Source of the DNA: Lachnospiraceae bacterium
GTDB taxonomy: Bacteria; Bacillota; Clostridia; Lachnospirales; Lachnospiraceae
DNA length: 61,620 nt
Reading direction: 5' to 3'
Assembly: GCA_017520425.1 (NCBI GenBank)
Contig: JAFXFO010000015.1
Span: 1-61,620 of the forward strand
Shown here: positions 8,491 to 17,572 of the stretch, piece by piece
Layout: every line of letters starts with the position of its first letter
Position numbering within the stretch: the stretch's first letter is position 1
Notes under the pieces: generated by a model
Databases searched by the model: none
Told to the model about the DNA's origin: nothing
The model's input: only the letters and a program-made list of their open reading frames with translations
Made by a program: the position numbers and the translations under genes

Positions 8491-9219
8491 TTAACAAACG
8501 GGTTCACCTGCACATTTTCTCATGGACAATAATATCTTTTTTTCCAAACGGCTCACCTGTACCTGGCTGATTCCCATACATTTTGCCACTTCCGTCTGGG
8601 TCTTATCCTGGAAATAGCGCATCCGAATCAGCATACTCTCTTTTTCATCCAGTCTCCCCAGAAGCTGCTTTAACAGCATATGATTCAGTAGCTTCTCCTT
8701 TTCTGTATCCTCCTTGCCCAACATATCTGCCAACTCTACCTGACTGCCATCATTTTGATAAACCGGCGCATATATGGATTCTACCTGGCGCTCCGATTCC
8801 GTGGCCATAACAATTTCTTCCATGGACATGCCCGATTCCGCCTCCAGTTCTTTCAGGGTTGGCTCCCGTTTCAAATTCACCTGCATACTTCGGCGTATCA
8901 GGCCTAACCTTCTGCTTTGCTCCTTAAGTGTACGTGATACCTTTATCATACCGTCATCTCTCAGAAACCGCTTTATTTCGCCGGTAATCAAGGGAACCGC
9001 ATAAGTCGAAAACTTCACATCAAATTCTAAATCGAAATGGTCAACGGCTTTCATCAGACCTATTGTGCCGATTTGAAACAAATCCTCTGTCTCCACTCCT
9101 CTTCCCGTGAAACGTCTCACTATGGAATGCACCAGTCCTAAATTATTCTCTATCAGTACTTTTCTGGCTTCTTTATCTCCCTGTTGTGCATTTGCAATCA
9201 GTACTGACACCTCCTCCAT
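8491..9219 (-). CDS. sigF: Forespore-specific sigma factor SigF
   Basis: SigF is the first compartment-specific sigma factor of sporulation. The 242 residues show region 2 (LVHSIVRRFTGRGVETEDLFQIGTIGLMKAVDHFD), region 3 with EIKRFLRDDGMIKVSR, and region 4 ending in TQTEVAKCMGISQVQVSRLE. The length is right for the family. Although GGAGGAGG lies inside the first codons, ATG 9219 is kept because AGGCGGTG sits just upstream, overlapping the spoIIAB stop. It is the third gene of spoIIAA-spoIIAB-sigF, the universal switch: SpoIIAB binds SigF, and unphosphorylated SpoIIAA releases it. Confidence 0.97.
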   Translation of the reverse strand: MEEVSVLIANAQQGDKEARKVLIENNLGLVHSIVRRFTGRGVETEDLFQIGTIGLMKAVDHFDLEFDVKFSTYAVPLITGEIKRFLRDDGMIKVSRTLKEQSRRLGLIRRSMQVNLKREPTLKELEAESGMSMEEIVMATESERQVESIYAPVYQNDGSQVELADMLGKEDTEKEKLLNHMLLKQLLGRLDEKESMLIRMRYFQDKTQTEVAKCMGISQVQVSRLEKKILLSMRKCAGEPVC

Positions 9220-9229
9220 ATGTCACCGC

Positions 9230-9721
9230 CTAACATGCTTCAATCCAGGAGCCTGCACCGATTTTTTTCTGCATCTTAACAAGGGTTCCGCTTCCCTCTT
9301 CGCTAAACACCTCCAAATCGTCCATAAAAGCCTCCATAAAAGCAAATCCCATACCGGAACGATTATATTCGGGTTTCGTAGTAAACAATGGTTCCATGGC
9401 TTTTTCCACATCCGCCATGCCCTTCCCCTTGTCCTGTATGTCTATGTAAAAGGTATCTTTATTAATCCGGCAATGCATATAAACCTTTCCCTGATGCAGG
9501 GTCTCGTAAGCCGGTATCACATCCCCATGCTTTCCATATCCGTACATATTTTCATATCCGTGTATAATGGCATTGGTGACCGCCTCCGAAACAGCCGTCT
9601 TAATATCACTCAATTCCTCCATGGTAGGATTCATGGCAGACACAAAGGCTGCCACTGCCATTCTGGCAAACCCTTCATTCACTGATATTGCATCAAACTC
9701 CATCTTCATTTCGTTATTCAT
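9230..9721 (-). CDS. spoIIAB: Anti-sigma F factor and serine kinase SpoIIAB
   Basis: SpoIIAB holds SigF inactive and phosphorylates SpoIIAA. The 163-residue GHKL ATPase fold shows the N box SEAVTNAIIHGY (about 44-55), the G1 box DKGKGM, and the G2-like box RSGMGFAFME. The family usually has about 145 residues; the extra length is spread over an insert after the N box (YENMYGYGKHGDVIPAYETL) and the C-terminus. AAGGAGG lies seven bases before ATG 9721. It is spaced 11 bases from spoIIAA and 10 from sigF, consistent with one operon. Confidence 0.96.
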   Translation of the reverse strand: MNNEMKMEFDAISVNEGFARMAVAAFVSAMNPTMEELSDIKTAVSEAVTNAIIHGYENMYGYGKHGDVIPAYETLHQGKVYMHCRINKDTFYIDIQDKGKGMADVEKAMEPLFTTKPEYNRSGMGFAFMEAFMDDLEVFSEEGSGTLVKMQKKIGAGSWIEAC

Positions 9722-9732
9722 AACAAACCTCC

Positions 9733-10038
9733 TTACTCTACAATCTCAACCAAGTTTTGCATGCCTGCCATCAAAAGCATCCGCTTAATCTGCTTGTCCG
9801 GATGTAATACAAATACTTTTCCGCCGAAACATGTGATTTTCTTATACCTGCCCATAATAAGACCGATTCCCGAAGAATCCATAAATCGGGTTACTGCAAA
9901 ATCAAACACCACATGATCCACGTTTTTCTTTACAATATACCAATCCGCCTTTTCACAAATATAACCGGAGCGGTAATGATCGATTTCCTCCGGCAGCTTC
10001 ACCATCAGACAATTGTCAACAATCTGAAATTCTTCCAT
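9733..10038 (-). CDS. spoIIAA: Anti-sigma F factor antagonist SpoIIAA
   Basis: SpoIIAA is a STAS-domain protein; its dephosphorylated form binds SpoIIAB and frees SigF. The phosphorylated serine lies in MDSSGIGLIMGRYK, the defining motif. The product is 101 residues from ATG 10038, chosen because AGGAGG precedes it by seven bases; the frame from 10059 would swallow that site. It is the first gene of the operon. The gap upstream to the terminator at 10094-10121 is short, so the promoter must lie in about 60 bases; I could not identify a convincing sigma-H site there. Confidence 0.95.
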   Translation of the reverse strand: MEEFQIVDNCLMVKLPEEIDHYRSGYICEKADWYIVKKNVDHVVFDFAVTRFMDSSGIGLIMGRYKKITCFGGKVFVLHPDKQIKRMLLMAGMQNLVEIVE

Positions 10039-10093
10039 ACAATAACCTCCTGCATTCATTGTTTTAATAATTCTCCCTAAAGGAGGGCATGTT

Positions 10094-10121
10094 AAAAGGA
10101 CATATAGTTGCCTATATGTCC
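10094..10121 (-). terminator. Terminator of the zinc-ribbon/TPR gene
   Basis: GGACATATAG and CTATATGTCC form a perfect 10-base stem around four bases, and on the minus strand TTTTAA follows. It separates the upstream gene from spoIIAA. Confidence 0.8.
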
Positions 10122-10149
10122 CTCTCTTTAGTACTTTATATTCTTTTCT

Positions 10150-11556
10150 TTAGTTAGCCTGTAAACGCTTTAAATAATCCTTTGAATTTTTGACACGCTG
10201 GGCACCTTCCGGTCCTAACTCAATCACCTTCTTGTACGCCGCAATCGCTTCATCATTTCTTTCTAAGTGGCGACAGGACTGTCCGAAATAATAATACGCA
10301 TCGCCATTCGTTTCATCATACTGAATCACTCTTCCCAATAAATCAGCTGCCGTTTCATAATCCTTGGCGGTATATGCATCATATCCTTGCTCAAAACATA
10401 ACTCTACCACTTGTGGGGATATACTCTGGGTCAATGCATTATAAAGGTTGCGGAAGGTATTGCTTGTTTGCTCCAGCACCACCTCTGCTTTCAGCTTTTG
10501 CAATGCATCCGATGCCTTAATCACATCTTCACCGCTTAATACAAGCGTAGCAACCGCAATCAAATCTTCCATGCTCTTTAAGGTACCGTCCGTACCTGCA
10601 TAGCCGCTCAACTCGTCCTCCAGTGACTTCTTCGCAGACTGCAATTCCTTCACCTGATTCTCCAAATCCGTTATGATTGCATTTTTGGCATCTATCTGGT
10701 TGCCTATTTGGGCAACTTCCTCCATCTTTTCATTGGTTACATTGGTCTTTACTGCAGGTACCACTAAAAAGCAAGTCGCTGTCACACCAATAATCAGACC
10801 AAGTAACAAATTCAACAAGCCGCCTACACCGCTTCTTTTCGGCTCTCTGACACCCATGGGCTGTATAATAATTTCGTTATCACTCTGATAACGCACTGCA
10901 TCATCAGACTTTTTCTTCGCCGGCTTCACGCCGTCTTCCGGCGAAAGTATGCTGTCCACTTCCCGTAAATACACCAGTGTGGTCGTATTATTACGGTCCA
11001 ATGCAAGGCATTTGGTCAGCTCTCTCTTGGCCTTTTCCCACTGTTCCGCATCCATGTATAAAAGTGCCAAAAGCTGATGGGCACGGATAAACTTGGAATT
11101 CATGGACAAAACCTTTTTCAGCTGTATTACTGCCAAATCCTTACTTCCCTGCTGACAGTAGGAAAGTGCCTGATTGTACTTCTTAATGGTTTGATTAATG
11201 GCTTCCAATCTGGATGCGCTGGACTGAACATAGCTCAGATAATCATCTGCCACATTCTTCTCAGCCTTCAGATTCTTACTGATAATCCACTCACAAAGTG
11301 CTGCTACGGTCTCGCCCATTTCAAAGTAAACAAGACCCAGCAGGTTTCTGGCATCCACATTATTCTTATTAAACTTTAAACTCTGCCGTAAACTGGTAAC
11401 TGCACCGGTCAAATCCCTTACTCTTGCCTTATTCAAACCGTCATTGTAAAAGGCATTGGCCAGATACATGATTTTCTTATATCTTCCCACATCCACACCA
11501 CAGGATGTACAAAAATCATGGTCAGATAAACGGCAGCCACATTGATAACAATACAT
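10150..11556 (-). CDS. Zinc-ribbon and TPR membrane protein
   Basis: The 468-residue protein starts with a zinc ribbon (MYCYQCGCRLSDHDFCTSCG, two CxxC pairs), then TPR repeats (about 30-205), a linker, one transmembrane helix (about 245-270, LLLGLIIGVTATCFLVV), a coiled coil (about 275-320), and further TPRs (390-465, with AYYYFGQSCRHLERNDEAIAAY). The zinc ribbon and first TPRs should be cytoplasmic and the second TPR set outside. No catalytic motif is visible, so a scaffold role is likely. It lies between the folC unit and spoIIA with its own terminator. Function unknown. Confidence 0.75.
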   Translation of the reverse strand: MYCYQCGCRLSDHDFCTSCGVDVGRYKKIMYLANAFYNDGLNKARVRDLTGAVTSLRQSLKFNKNNVDARNLLGLVYFEMGETVAALCEWIISKNLKAEKNVADDYLSYVQSSASRLEAINQTIKKYNQALSYCQQGSKDLAVIQLKKVLSMNSKFIRAHQLLALLYMDAEQWEKAKRELTKCLALDRNNTTTLVYLREVDSILSPEDGVKPAKKKSDDAVRYQSDNEIIIQPMGVREPKRSGVGGLLNLLLGLIIGVTATCFLVVPAVKTNVTNEKMEEVAQIGNQIDAKNAIITDLENQVKELQSAKKSLEDELSGYAGTDGTLKSMEDLIAVATLVLSGEDVIKASDALQKLKAEVVLEQTSNTFRNLYNALTQSISPQVVELCFEQGYDAYTAKDYETAADLLGRVIQYDETNGDAYYYFGQSCRHLERNDEAIAAYKKVIELGPEGAQRVKNSKDYLKRLQAN

Positions 11557-11586
11557 AATCTTCTCTCCTGACTTATGTGCTACCGA

Positions 11587-11748
11587 CTATATCGTCTCTT
11601 CACTTTCTCGTTCTTCTTTTTCTTCCTTCACCAGCTTCACCAGCAAATCAGCCAAATCCGTCATGTCCTGATTGTATATGGTTTCCGTAATCTCCTCTAC
11701 CTCAGGGCTGGGATGAAATTTCTTCAATTCTTCCTCAAAATTAATCAT
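11587..11748 (-). CDS. Small acidic protein coupled to folC, 53 residues
   Basis: An ATG at 11748 overlaps the folC stop as ATGATTAA, with AAGGAG ten bases upstream, and opens a 53-codon frame ending in TAG at 11587. The product (MINFEEELKKFHPSPEVEEI...) is rich in Glu and Lys, with a hydrophobic DLADLLVKLV patch typical of a small helical protein. The overlap argues for translational coupling to folC. I do not recognise a named family. Confidence 0.7.
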   Translation of the reverse strand: MINFEEELKKFHPSPEVEEITETIYNQDMTDLADLLVKLVKEEKEERESEETI

Positions 11749-13057
11749 GGTTTACATACTCCTTTATTTCCCCTACCAAATACAGGGAACCGACTATATA
11801 CACACGTTCCTCTTCCTTCTTATCCCGTCTGACTGCGTCAAAGGCTTCCTTGACTGACTCATACAAGGATACCTGTCCGAAATAAGATTCCGGTAAATTA
11901 CGTTTCATTTCCTCCAATGATGTGGCACGATAATTGCCCATATGTGCAAGATATACTTTATCAAACAGGCCGGATTCTGCAATATTCCTTAACATCTGCG
12001 CATAATCCTTGTCCGAAACCACGCTGAACATAAGGCTTCTTTTTCCTTCAAATCCATCCTCGGAAACTGTTTCCAAAAAGGCTCTCACACCATCCGCATT
12101 GTGGGCACCGTCCACAAAAATCTCCGGCAATACTTCTTCCATTCTGCCGGGCCAAAAGGCCTTTCTCACACCCTCTTGCAATACCAGGGGCGAAATCTCT
12201 CTGTCCTTATCCAAAACCTCTATGGCTCTCAGTGCCAGAGTACAATTTTCTACCTGGTATTTTGCCAGTGTATTCAAGTGTACCATAACATTATAATCAT
12301 AACGAGAAATATAAGAAAAATCAATGGTTTTATTCTTAAAATTTAATAATGTATAGTCGGATTTCGACACGGGGAAACTATAACACGACAATTCCTTAGC
12401 CATTTCGAGAAAAACCGCTGTTGATTGCGCATCTGTGTCCGCAAAAACCACCGGTGTATTTTCCTTCATAATCCCTGCTTTCTCCCCTGCAATCAGCGCT
12501 ATCGTATCTCCTAAATACTCCGTATGCTCCAAACTGATACGTGTTATTACTGCCAGTTCCTTTTTCGAAACCGCATTGGTAGCATCCAATCTGCCGCCCA
12601 GTCCGGTTTCCAGAATACAGTAATCCGGCATCTCCTTCCGAAATATCAGCATGGCTATAAAAAACATATATTCAAAGAAGGTAGGATGGTAACCCTCTCC
12701 TGCCTCCAGTTCTTCCCAATTCAATTGATTATAAATGATTTGAAATGCCTCATAAAAAGCTTCCTTTTCAATCATTTCGCCATCTATCACAAAACGCTCT
12801 CTCACATCCACCAGATGGGGGGATGTAAACACTGCCACGCGCTTTCCGGCAGTTTCCAAAATACTGCGCATATACGCACAAACAGAACCCTTCCCATTGG
12901 TGCCTGCCACATGAATGATACGCAATTCCCGGTCCGGATTCCCTAACTTTTCTAAAAAGGCCTTAGTATCGGCCATGGTATTCTTTTTTGTAAAACGGGG
13001 CACATTGAAGATATACTCCACTGCCTCATCGTAGGAACTGATTGCCTGCTTCTCCAT
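11741..13057 (-). CDS. folC: Folylpolyglutamate synthase / dihydrofolate synthase
   Basis: FolC adds glutamate to dihydropteroate and to folates in the cytoplasm. The 438 residues carry the Mur-ligase ATP site VAGTNGKGSVCAYMRSIL (about 49-66), FTSPHL, the omega-loop region ETGLGGRLDATN, ITRISLEHTEYLGDT with the metal-binding His, and the C-terminal WPGRMEEV...DGAHN. All hallmark motifs are intact. AAGGAG lies upstream of ATG 13057. It follows a 343-base structured gap after valS and is coupled to the small acidic gene. Confidence 0.94.
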   Translation of the reverse strand: MEKQAISSYDEAVEYIFNVPRFTKKNTMADTKAFLEKLGNPDRELRIIHVAGTNGKGSVCAYMRSILETAGKRVAVFTSPHLVDVRERFVIDGEMIEKEAFYEAFQIIYNQLNWEELEAGEGYHPTFFEYMFFIAMLIFRKEMPDYCILETGLGGRLDATNAVSKKELAVITRISLEHTEYLGDTIALIAGEKAGIMKENTPVVFADTDAQSTAVFLEMAKELSCYSFPVSKSDYTLLNFKNKTIDFSYISRYDYNVMVHLNTLAKYQVENCTLALRAIEVLDKDREISPLVLQEGVRKAFWPGRMEEVLPEIFVDGAHNADGVRAFLETVSEDGFEGKRSLMFSVVSDKDYAQMLRNIAESGLFDKVYLAHMGNYRATSLEEMKRNLPESYFGQVSLYESVKEAFDAVRRDKKEEERVYIVGSLYLVGEIKEYVNHD

Positions 13058-13400
13058 GGGGGTTGCTCCTTAGTTTACGAATCAAGCATTATATCCATCA
13101 CACTCACACCGGTGAAAAAACATTCTCCTTATCCTGTATGCTTTCGGCCGGACATTGCAAGCATGTCCGCCGTCATCATACAGTCTTGCGTCGCCTGTGT
13201 TTTTCAACGTTGCAATTAGTGATAGATATAACGCTTGATTCTTACTTATTGGTAATCACCGGAGGCGCAGGCAATTGCGCTTTGCACATCCGCGATTATC
13301 TTTTTAACAGTTACAGTATGTGGATAGGCTTTGGGGGATACCTATCCCGTATATGCACACGGTGTGTGAGGGATAGGTATCCCCACGAAGCCAAAATCAG
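13058..13400. other. Structured intergenic region between valS and folC
   Basis: No gene is supported in these 343 bases. They hold a nested stem at 13134-13183: CTGTATG with CATACAG outside, GGC with GCC, and CGGACAT with ATGTCCG inside around a 7-base loop. They also hold the long inverted repeat at 13306-13412. I see no clear U-run or open frame. It could be a leader or a small structured RNA; either reading is speculative. Confidence 0.5.
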
Positions 13401-13412
13401 TTACTGTAACTG
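13306..13412. repeat. Long inverted repeat overlapping the valS 3' end
   Basis: The outer arms are CAGTTACAGTA (13306-13316) and TACTGTAACTG (13402-13412), and the inner arms are GGGGATACCTATCCC and GGGATAGGTATCCCC (15 bases, perfect), with GGCTT and AAGCC between them. The right outer arm encodes the last valS codons and stop. The structure probably marks the valS 3' end, but no good T-run follows on the minus strand. Confidence 0.7.
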
Positions 13413-16061
13413 TGCCAGTCGCTCCTTAACCTGTTCCATCATCTGGGTGTATTTGGCCAGCTTGGCTTTTTCTTCTTCGATTTTGGCTGCAGGTGCCTTG
13501 GAAACGAATTTCTCATTGGAAAGCATGCCGTTTACACGTGCAAGCTCGCCCTGAAGACGCTTCTCTTCCTTCTGTAAACGCTCGATTTCCTGAGCTATAT
13601 CAACCAATTCTGCGAAAGGAATGTAAATAACCGCACCGGGGATTACTACGGATACCGCATCCTGTGCGATACCTTCCTTATCAGACTGAATCAGTACTTC
13701 GTTTGCATAAGCTAAGGATGCAAAGAAGAGCTTACCTTCGGTGAAGGTGTTACGGATATCTTCGCTTTCACTTACTACGATACACATTGCCTTACGGCTG
13801 GGTGCTACGTTCATTTCACTACGGATATTACGGATACCGCGTACTGCTTCCTTGATGATTTCGATGTCCTTTTCTTCTTTTTCAAAGCTTCTGTCAGCGA
13901 TGAATTCTGGCCACTTGCTGATCATGATGGACTCTTCTTCGCTCTGTAAGGTACAGAAGATTTCTTCTGAGATGAAAGGCATATACGGATGTAATAATTT
14001 CAGTGCATCGATAAGTACATTCTTTAAAGTCCAGAGTGCTGCATTCTGGCTTACTGCATCGTCAGAATTGTAGAGACGAGGCTTAACCATTTCGATATAC
14101 CAGTCACAGAACTCATCCCAGATAAAGTCGTAAACCTTCTGTACTGCAATACCTAGTTCGAAGCTTTCCATATTGTCAGTGACATCCTTTACCAAGGTAT
14201 TTAACTTGGAAAGAATCCACTTATCTACAGGTGCCAATTCGTTTACTGCAGGAGTGGTTACATTCTTGCCTTCCATATTCATCATAATGAAACGGGACGC
14301 GTTCCAAACCTTATTTGCAAAGTTACGGCTGTTTTCTACTCTTTCGTAGTAGAAACGCATATCATTACCCGGTGCATTACCGGTGATTAAGGTCAAACGA
14401 AGTGCATCCGCACCATACTGCTCGATAATCTCCAGAGGGTCGATACCATTGCCCAAAGACTTAGACATCTTACGTCCCTGACTGTCACGAACCAAACCGT
14501 GGAACAATACAGTGGAGAAGGGCTTCTTACCCATCTGCTCAAAGCCTGAGAAAATCATACGAATTACCCAGAAGAAGATAATATCATAACCGGTTACCAA
14601 TACATCCGTAGGATAGAAATAATCCAAATCCTCGGTTTTGTCCGGCCAACCTAAAGTCTCAAAAGGCCACAACGCAGAAGAGAACCAGGTATCCAAAGTA
14701 TCAGGGTCCTGAGTCAAATGGGTACAACCACATTTAGGACATACGGTTACTTCTTCCTTAGCAACGGTTACTTCCCCACACTCGTCACAGTAGTACGCAG
14801 GAATTCTGTGTCCCCACCAAAGCTGACGGCTGATACACCAATCGCGAATGTTGTCAGTCCAGTTGTAATAGGTCTTTTCCATTCTTTCGGGAATCAGCTT
14901 AATCTCGCCGGTCTTAACCGCTTCTACAGCAGGCTTAATCAGCTCATCCATCTTTACAAACCACTGCTCTTTTACCATAGGCTCGATGGTGGTCTTACAT
15001 CTGTCATGGGTACCTACATTATGTGCATGGTCTTCAATCTTAACAAGAAGTCCCATAGCATCCAGCTCTTCTACGATAGCCTTGCGTGCATCGTAACGAG
15101 CCATGCCTTCGAACTTGCCACCGTTTTTGTTGATGGTAGCATCGTCATTCATTACGTTGATAATAGGCAGGTCATGTCTCTTACCAACTTCAAAGTCGTT
15201 AGGGTCATGTGCCGGAGTAATCTTTACTACACCGGTACCGAATTCCATATCTACATAGGTATCGGTTACGATGGGAATCACTCTGTTCATAAGAGGAAGC
15301 ATTACGCTCTTACCGATTAAGTGCTGATATCTTTCATCATCAGGATGAATTGCTACTGCAGTATCACCCAACATAGTCTCAGGTCTGGTGGTAGCAAAGG
15401 TCAAAAATTCTGTGGTACTGGGGGTACCGTCATCATTCATAATGGGGTACTTAATATGCCAGAAATGACCTGCCTGCTCCTCATAAACTACCTCTGCATC
15501 AGAGATAGAGGTATTACAAACAGGACACCAGTTGATAATTCTTGCGCCCTTGTAGATATATCCTTTTTCATGCATCTTTACGAATACTTCCGTAACCGCA
15601 TTGTTACAACCTTCGTCCATGGTGAAACGCTCTCTGTCCCAGTCACAGGAAGAACCCAGCTTCTTTAACTGGGAGATAATACGTCCGCCGTACTCCTTCT
15701 TCCACTCCCATGCACGCTCTAAGAATTTCTCACGGCCAAGCTCCCACTTGTCGATGCCTTCTTCCTTCAGCTTATCGATAATCTTTACTTCCGTTGCAAT
15801 ACTTGCATGGTCTGTACCGGGCTGCCAAAGAGCATTGTAACCCTGCATTCTCTTGAAACGAATCAGGATATCCTGCATGGTATTGTCCAAAGCATGTCCC
15901 ATGTGTAACTGTCCGGTAATATTCGGAGGGGGAATCACGATAGTAAAAGGTTTCTTGGTTCTGTCAACCTCAGCATGGAAATATTTCTTCTCCAGCCACT
16001 TCTGATACAATCTGTCTTCTATGCCCTGGGGGTCATAGGTTTTTGCTAATTCTTTGCTCAT
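13401..16061 (-). CDS. valS: Valyl-tRNA synthetase
   Basis: ValS charges tRNA-Val. The 886 residues show the class I HIGH motif as HMGH ([15 protein letters not shown]), the editing domain with [14 protein letters not shown] and [15 protein letters not shown], two CxxC zinc pairs (CDECGE, CPKCGC), KMSKS within [14 protein letters not shown], and a C-terminal coiled coil from about residue 820 ([22 protein letters not shown]). The length is normal. AAAGGAG precedes ATG 16061. The gene is controlled by the T-box leader upstream. Confidence 0.97.
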   Translation of the reverse strand: MSKELAKTYDPQGIEDRLYQKWLEKKYFHAEVDRTKKPFTIVIPPPNITGQLHMGHALDNTMQDILIRFKRMQGYNALWQPGTDHASIATEVKIIDKLKEEGIDKWELGREKFLERAWEWKKEYGGRIISQLKKLGSSCDWDRERFTMDEGCNNAVTEVFVKMHEKGYIYKGARIINWCPVCNTSISDAEVVYEEQAGHFWHIKYPIMNDDGTPSTTEFLTFATTRPETMLGDTAVAIHPDDERYQHLIGKSVMLPLMNRVIPIVTDTYVDMEFGTGVVKITPAHDPNDFEVGKRHDLPIINVMNDDATINKNGGKFEGMARYDARKAIVEELDAMGLLVKIEDHAHNVGTHDRCKTTIEPMVKEQWFVKMDELIKPAVEAVKTGEIKLIPERMEKTYYNWTDNIRDWCISRQLWWGHRIPAYYCDECGEVTVAKEEVTVCPKCGCTHLTQDPDTLDTWFSSALWPFETLGWPDKTEDLDYFYPTDVLVTGYDIIFFWVIRMIFSGFEQMGKKPFSTVLFHGLVRDSQGRKMSKSLGNGIDPLEIIEQYGADALRLTLITGNAPGNDMRFYYERVENSRNFANKVWNASRFIMMNMEGKNVTTPAVNELAPVDKWILSKLNTLVKDVTDNMESFELGIAVQKVYDFIWDEFCDWYIEMVKPRLYNSDDAVSQNAALWTLKNVLIDALKLLHPYMPFISEEIFCTLQSEEESIMISKWPEFIADRSFEKEEKDIEIIKEAVRGIRNIRSEMNVAPSRKAMCIVVSESEDIRNTFTEGKLFFASLAYANEVLIQSDKEGIAQDAVSVVIPGAVIYIPFAELVDIAQEIERLQKEEKRLQGELARVNGMLSNEKFVSKAPAAKIEEEKAKLAKYTQMMEQVKERLAQLQ

Positions 16062-16083
16062 AGTAATTTGTCTCCTTTCTAAA

Positions 16084-16124
16084 CGTAAAGACGCCCTCTG
16101 CTAACCTAAGTTAGCAAAGGGCGT
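16084..16124 (-). terminator. T-box leader terminator
   Basis: On the minus strand GTTAGCAGAGGGCGT and its partner give a 15-base stem with one mismatch, followed by CTTTACGTTT. It lies just after the T-box sequence and just before valS, so it is the regulated terminator of the riboswitch. Confidence 0.8.
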
Positions 16125-16350
16125 TATATTCTACGCGGTACCACCTTTGTTCGTGGCATATGCCACCTCAGCGACTTCCATCAAAGTCCTATCCGTTAAC
16201 GGGGATAAATCGGGAACTCCTACTATTACTTCAGAGCTCCTGCTCAGAAGCTACCTTCCGCATCCCTTCCTTAAAGCCACCTCGCAGCACTATCCGTGGC
16301 TCTCTCTGATAAGGGGTAATCCGTACTCCTCTTCCTCATCGCAATTGCTA
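16090..16350 (-). promoter_or_regulatory. T-box riboswitch controlling valS
   Basis: The minus strand carries the T-box sequence AAGGTGGTACCGCG at 16134-16147, which pairs with the uncharged tRNA acceptor end. It also has a stem I with an AGAGAG element and a distal GCTGCGAGG region, and the terminator at 16084-16124. Uncharged tRNA-Val should stabilise the antiterminator and switch valS on. A GTA (valine) at 16227-16229, in GAAGTAA on the 3' side of stem I, is my candidate specifier codon; that assignment is by position only. Confidence 0.9.
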
Positions 16351-16360
16351 TATACTTAAG

Positions 16361-16389
16361 AATATAACCATGGGTTTATGATTTGTCAA
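16361..16389 (-). promoter_or_regulatory. Sigma-A promoter of the valS leader
   Basis: TTGACA (16384-16389) and TATATT (16361-16366) are separated by exactly 17 bases on the minus strand. Transcription would start near 16354, giving a leader of about 290 bases that contains the T-box. Confidence 0.8.
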
Positions 16390-16414
16390 GTGTTTTTGCA
16401 TTTCTTCCATACGC

Positions 16415-17368
16415 CTATTTCTTTAAAATACCCATTTCAAACGCTTCTACCGTCTCACTTCTTGCGGCAATTCTTAACCACTTCCTTAAAGTTTCCTCAT
16501 CTGTCTGTTGCACAATTAATGTACGCAATTCATCCGAAACATCTCCTAACTCTTCCAGCACTGCCAAGATAGACTGTGTAATTCCTTGTGTAATTCCTTG
16601 TGTAATTCCTTGTACAATACCCTGACTGATTCCACGCTCCAGTCCGTCGACCAATCCATCCTCATATCCTTCGCGTCTCACAGTCGCCAGATGCAATTCC
16701 TCGTTATACTCATATATACTCACTTTTATCGCCTCCGCCCTATTTTGCTTCAAGAAATCCTCCAAAATACCTTCCTTGATACACTCTGTAATGGTACGTT
16801 CCACTGCTTCAGCAATAGGCATCTGCGCTGCATAGCCTCGTACCCTCTCAATATATTGCATATATTCCCTTAAAGTCTTACATTTGCCCAAAAGCTCTGC
16901 ATTATTTCCCGCATTGATATTTAACACTGTCACTATCAACTCTAATTCCGGCTCATCCTGCTTCTTTGAAAACGCATCTGAAAGTTTATATACCCTACGT
17001 TCCGGTTGCTTTTCCTTACCATTATAAAAAACAATGAATCTGGGTGCCGGAATTTTCACGAGTCCTCTTCCATACAAATCTAAGTCCCTCACATAATTTT
17101 GTAACAAATCCGCCACATAAAACAAATCCCTAAGCGGCATATTCGGGTTCACCGTAGACTGTTGTTCGTAAAGATTCACCTGGAAATTAAAAAGAAATGA
17201 CACATCATTCTTAATGTTCATGTAAATCGCATTACGAAGTGTGTTAATCTCCAACTCTTCTGCATTTGTATAATGCGTTCCATTAACTGCATTATACAAA
17301 CTTAATAATTCCTTCCTGTCCAGATACAGCATCCGGAACATAGAATCCTTGTAGTTACTTTTTTCCAT
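16415..17368 (-). CDS. Rpn-like PD-(D/E)XK nuclease (transposase-related)
   Basis: Rpn proteins are recombination-promoting nucleases related to transposase_31. The N-terminal half shows the fold, with DVSFLFNFQVNLYEQQSTVNPNMPLR carrying the Asp and the ExQ-type catalytic motif, and ends in ARFIVFYNGKEKQPERRVYKLSD-like strands. The C-terminal half is helical and includes a short tandem repeat, QGITQGITQGIT, encoded by 12-base DNA repeats near 16576-16613, a possible slippage site. AAGGAGG precedes ATG 17368. Such genes are common, mobile-like accessory genes in Clostridia. Whether it is active is not known. Confidence 0.75.
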   Translation of the reverse strand: MEKSNYKDSMFRMLYLDRKELLSLYNAVNGTHYTNAEELEINTLRNAIYMNIKNDVSFLFNFQVNLYEQQSTVNPNMPLRDLFYVADLLQNYVRDLDLYGRGLVKIPAPRFIVFYNGKEKQPERRVYKLSDAFSKKQDEPELELIVTVLNINAGNNAELLGKCKTLREYMQYIERVRGYAAQMPIAEAVERTITECIKEGILEDFLKQNRAEAIKVSIYEYNEELHLATVRREGYEDGLVDGLERGISQGIVQGITQGITQGITQSILAVLEELGDVSDELRTLIVQQTDEETLRKWLRIAARSETVEAFEMGILKK

Positions 17369-17385
17369 ATTTTGTACCTCCTTCT

Positions 17386-17414
17386 CGCAGGAGTGTACCT
17401 TTAGAAACTCCTGC
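17386..17414. repeat. Inverted repeat upstream of the Rpn-like gene
   Basis: GCAGGAGT and ACTCCTGC form 8-base arms around 13 bases in the gap between the XRE regulator and the Rpn-like gene. It includes the region just upstream of the Rpn ribosome binding site. It may be a weak terminator for the regulator or an operator. Confidence 0.4.
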
Positions 17415-17572
17415 CTTAACTTTTTTGTGAATTAAAAGCACGAATTTCCCGAAAAATAGAATTTGAGATCCTTAGAATTTGAAAAGTTTTTCGCTTTTCT
17501 TTAAAGAAAATATGCTTTGCATTAAGTATAATGCATACATGTACAGAACACAAGTACAAATTAGACAGATTT

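Noticed and set aside
14718-15668. Long plus-strand frames opposite valS
   Set aside because: Antisense shadows of a highly conserved coding sequence; no ribosome binding sites and no family features.
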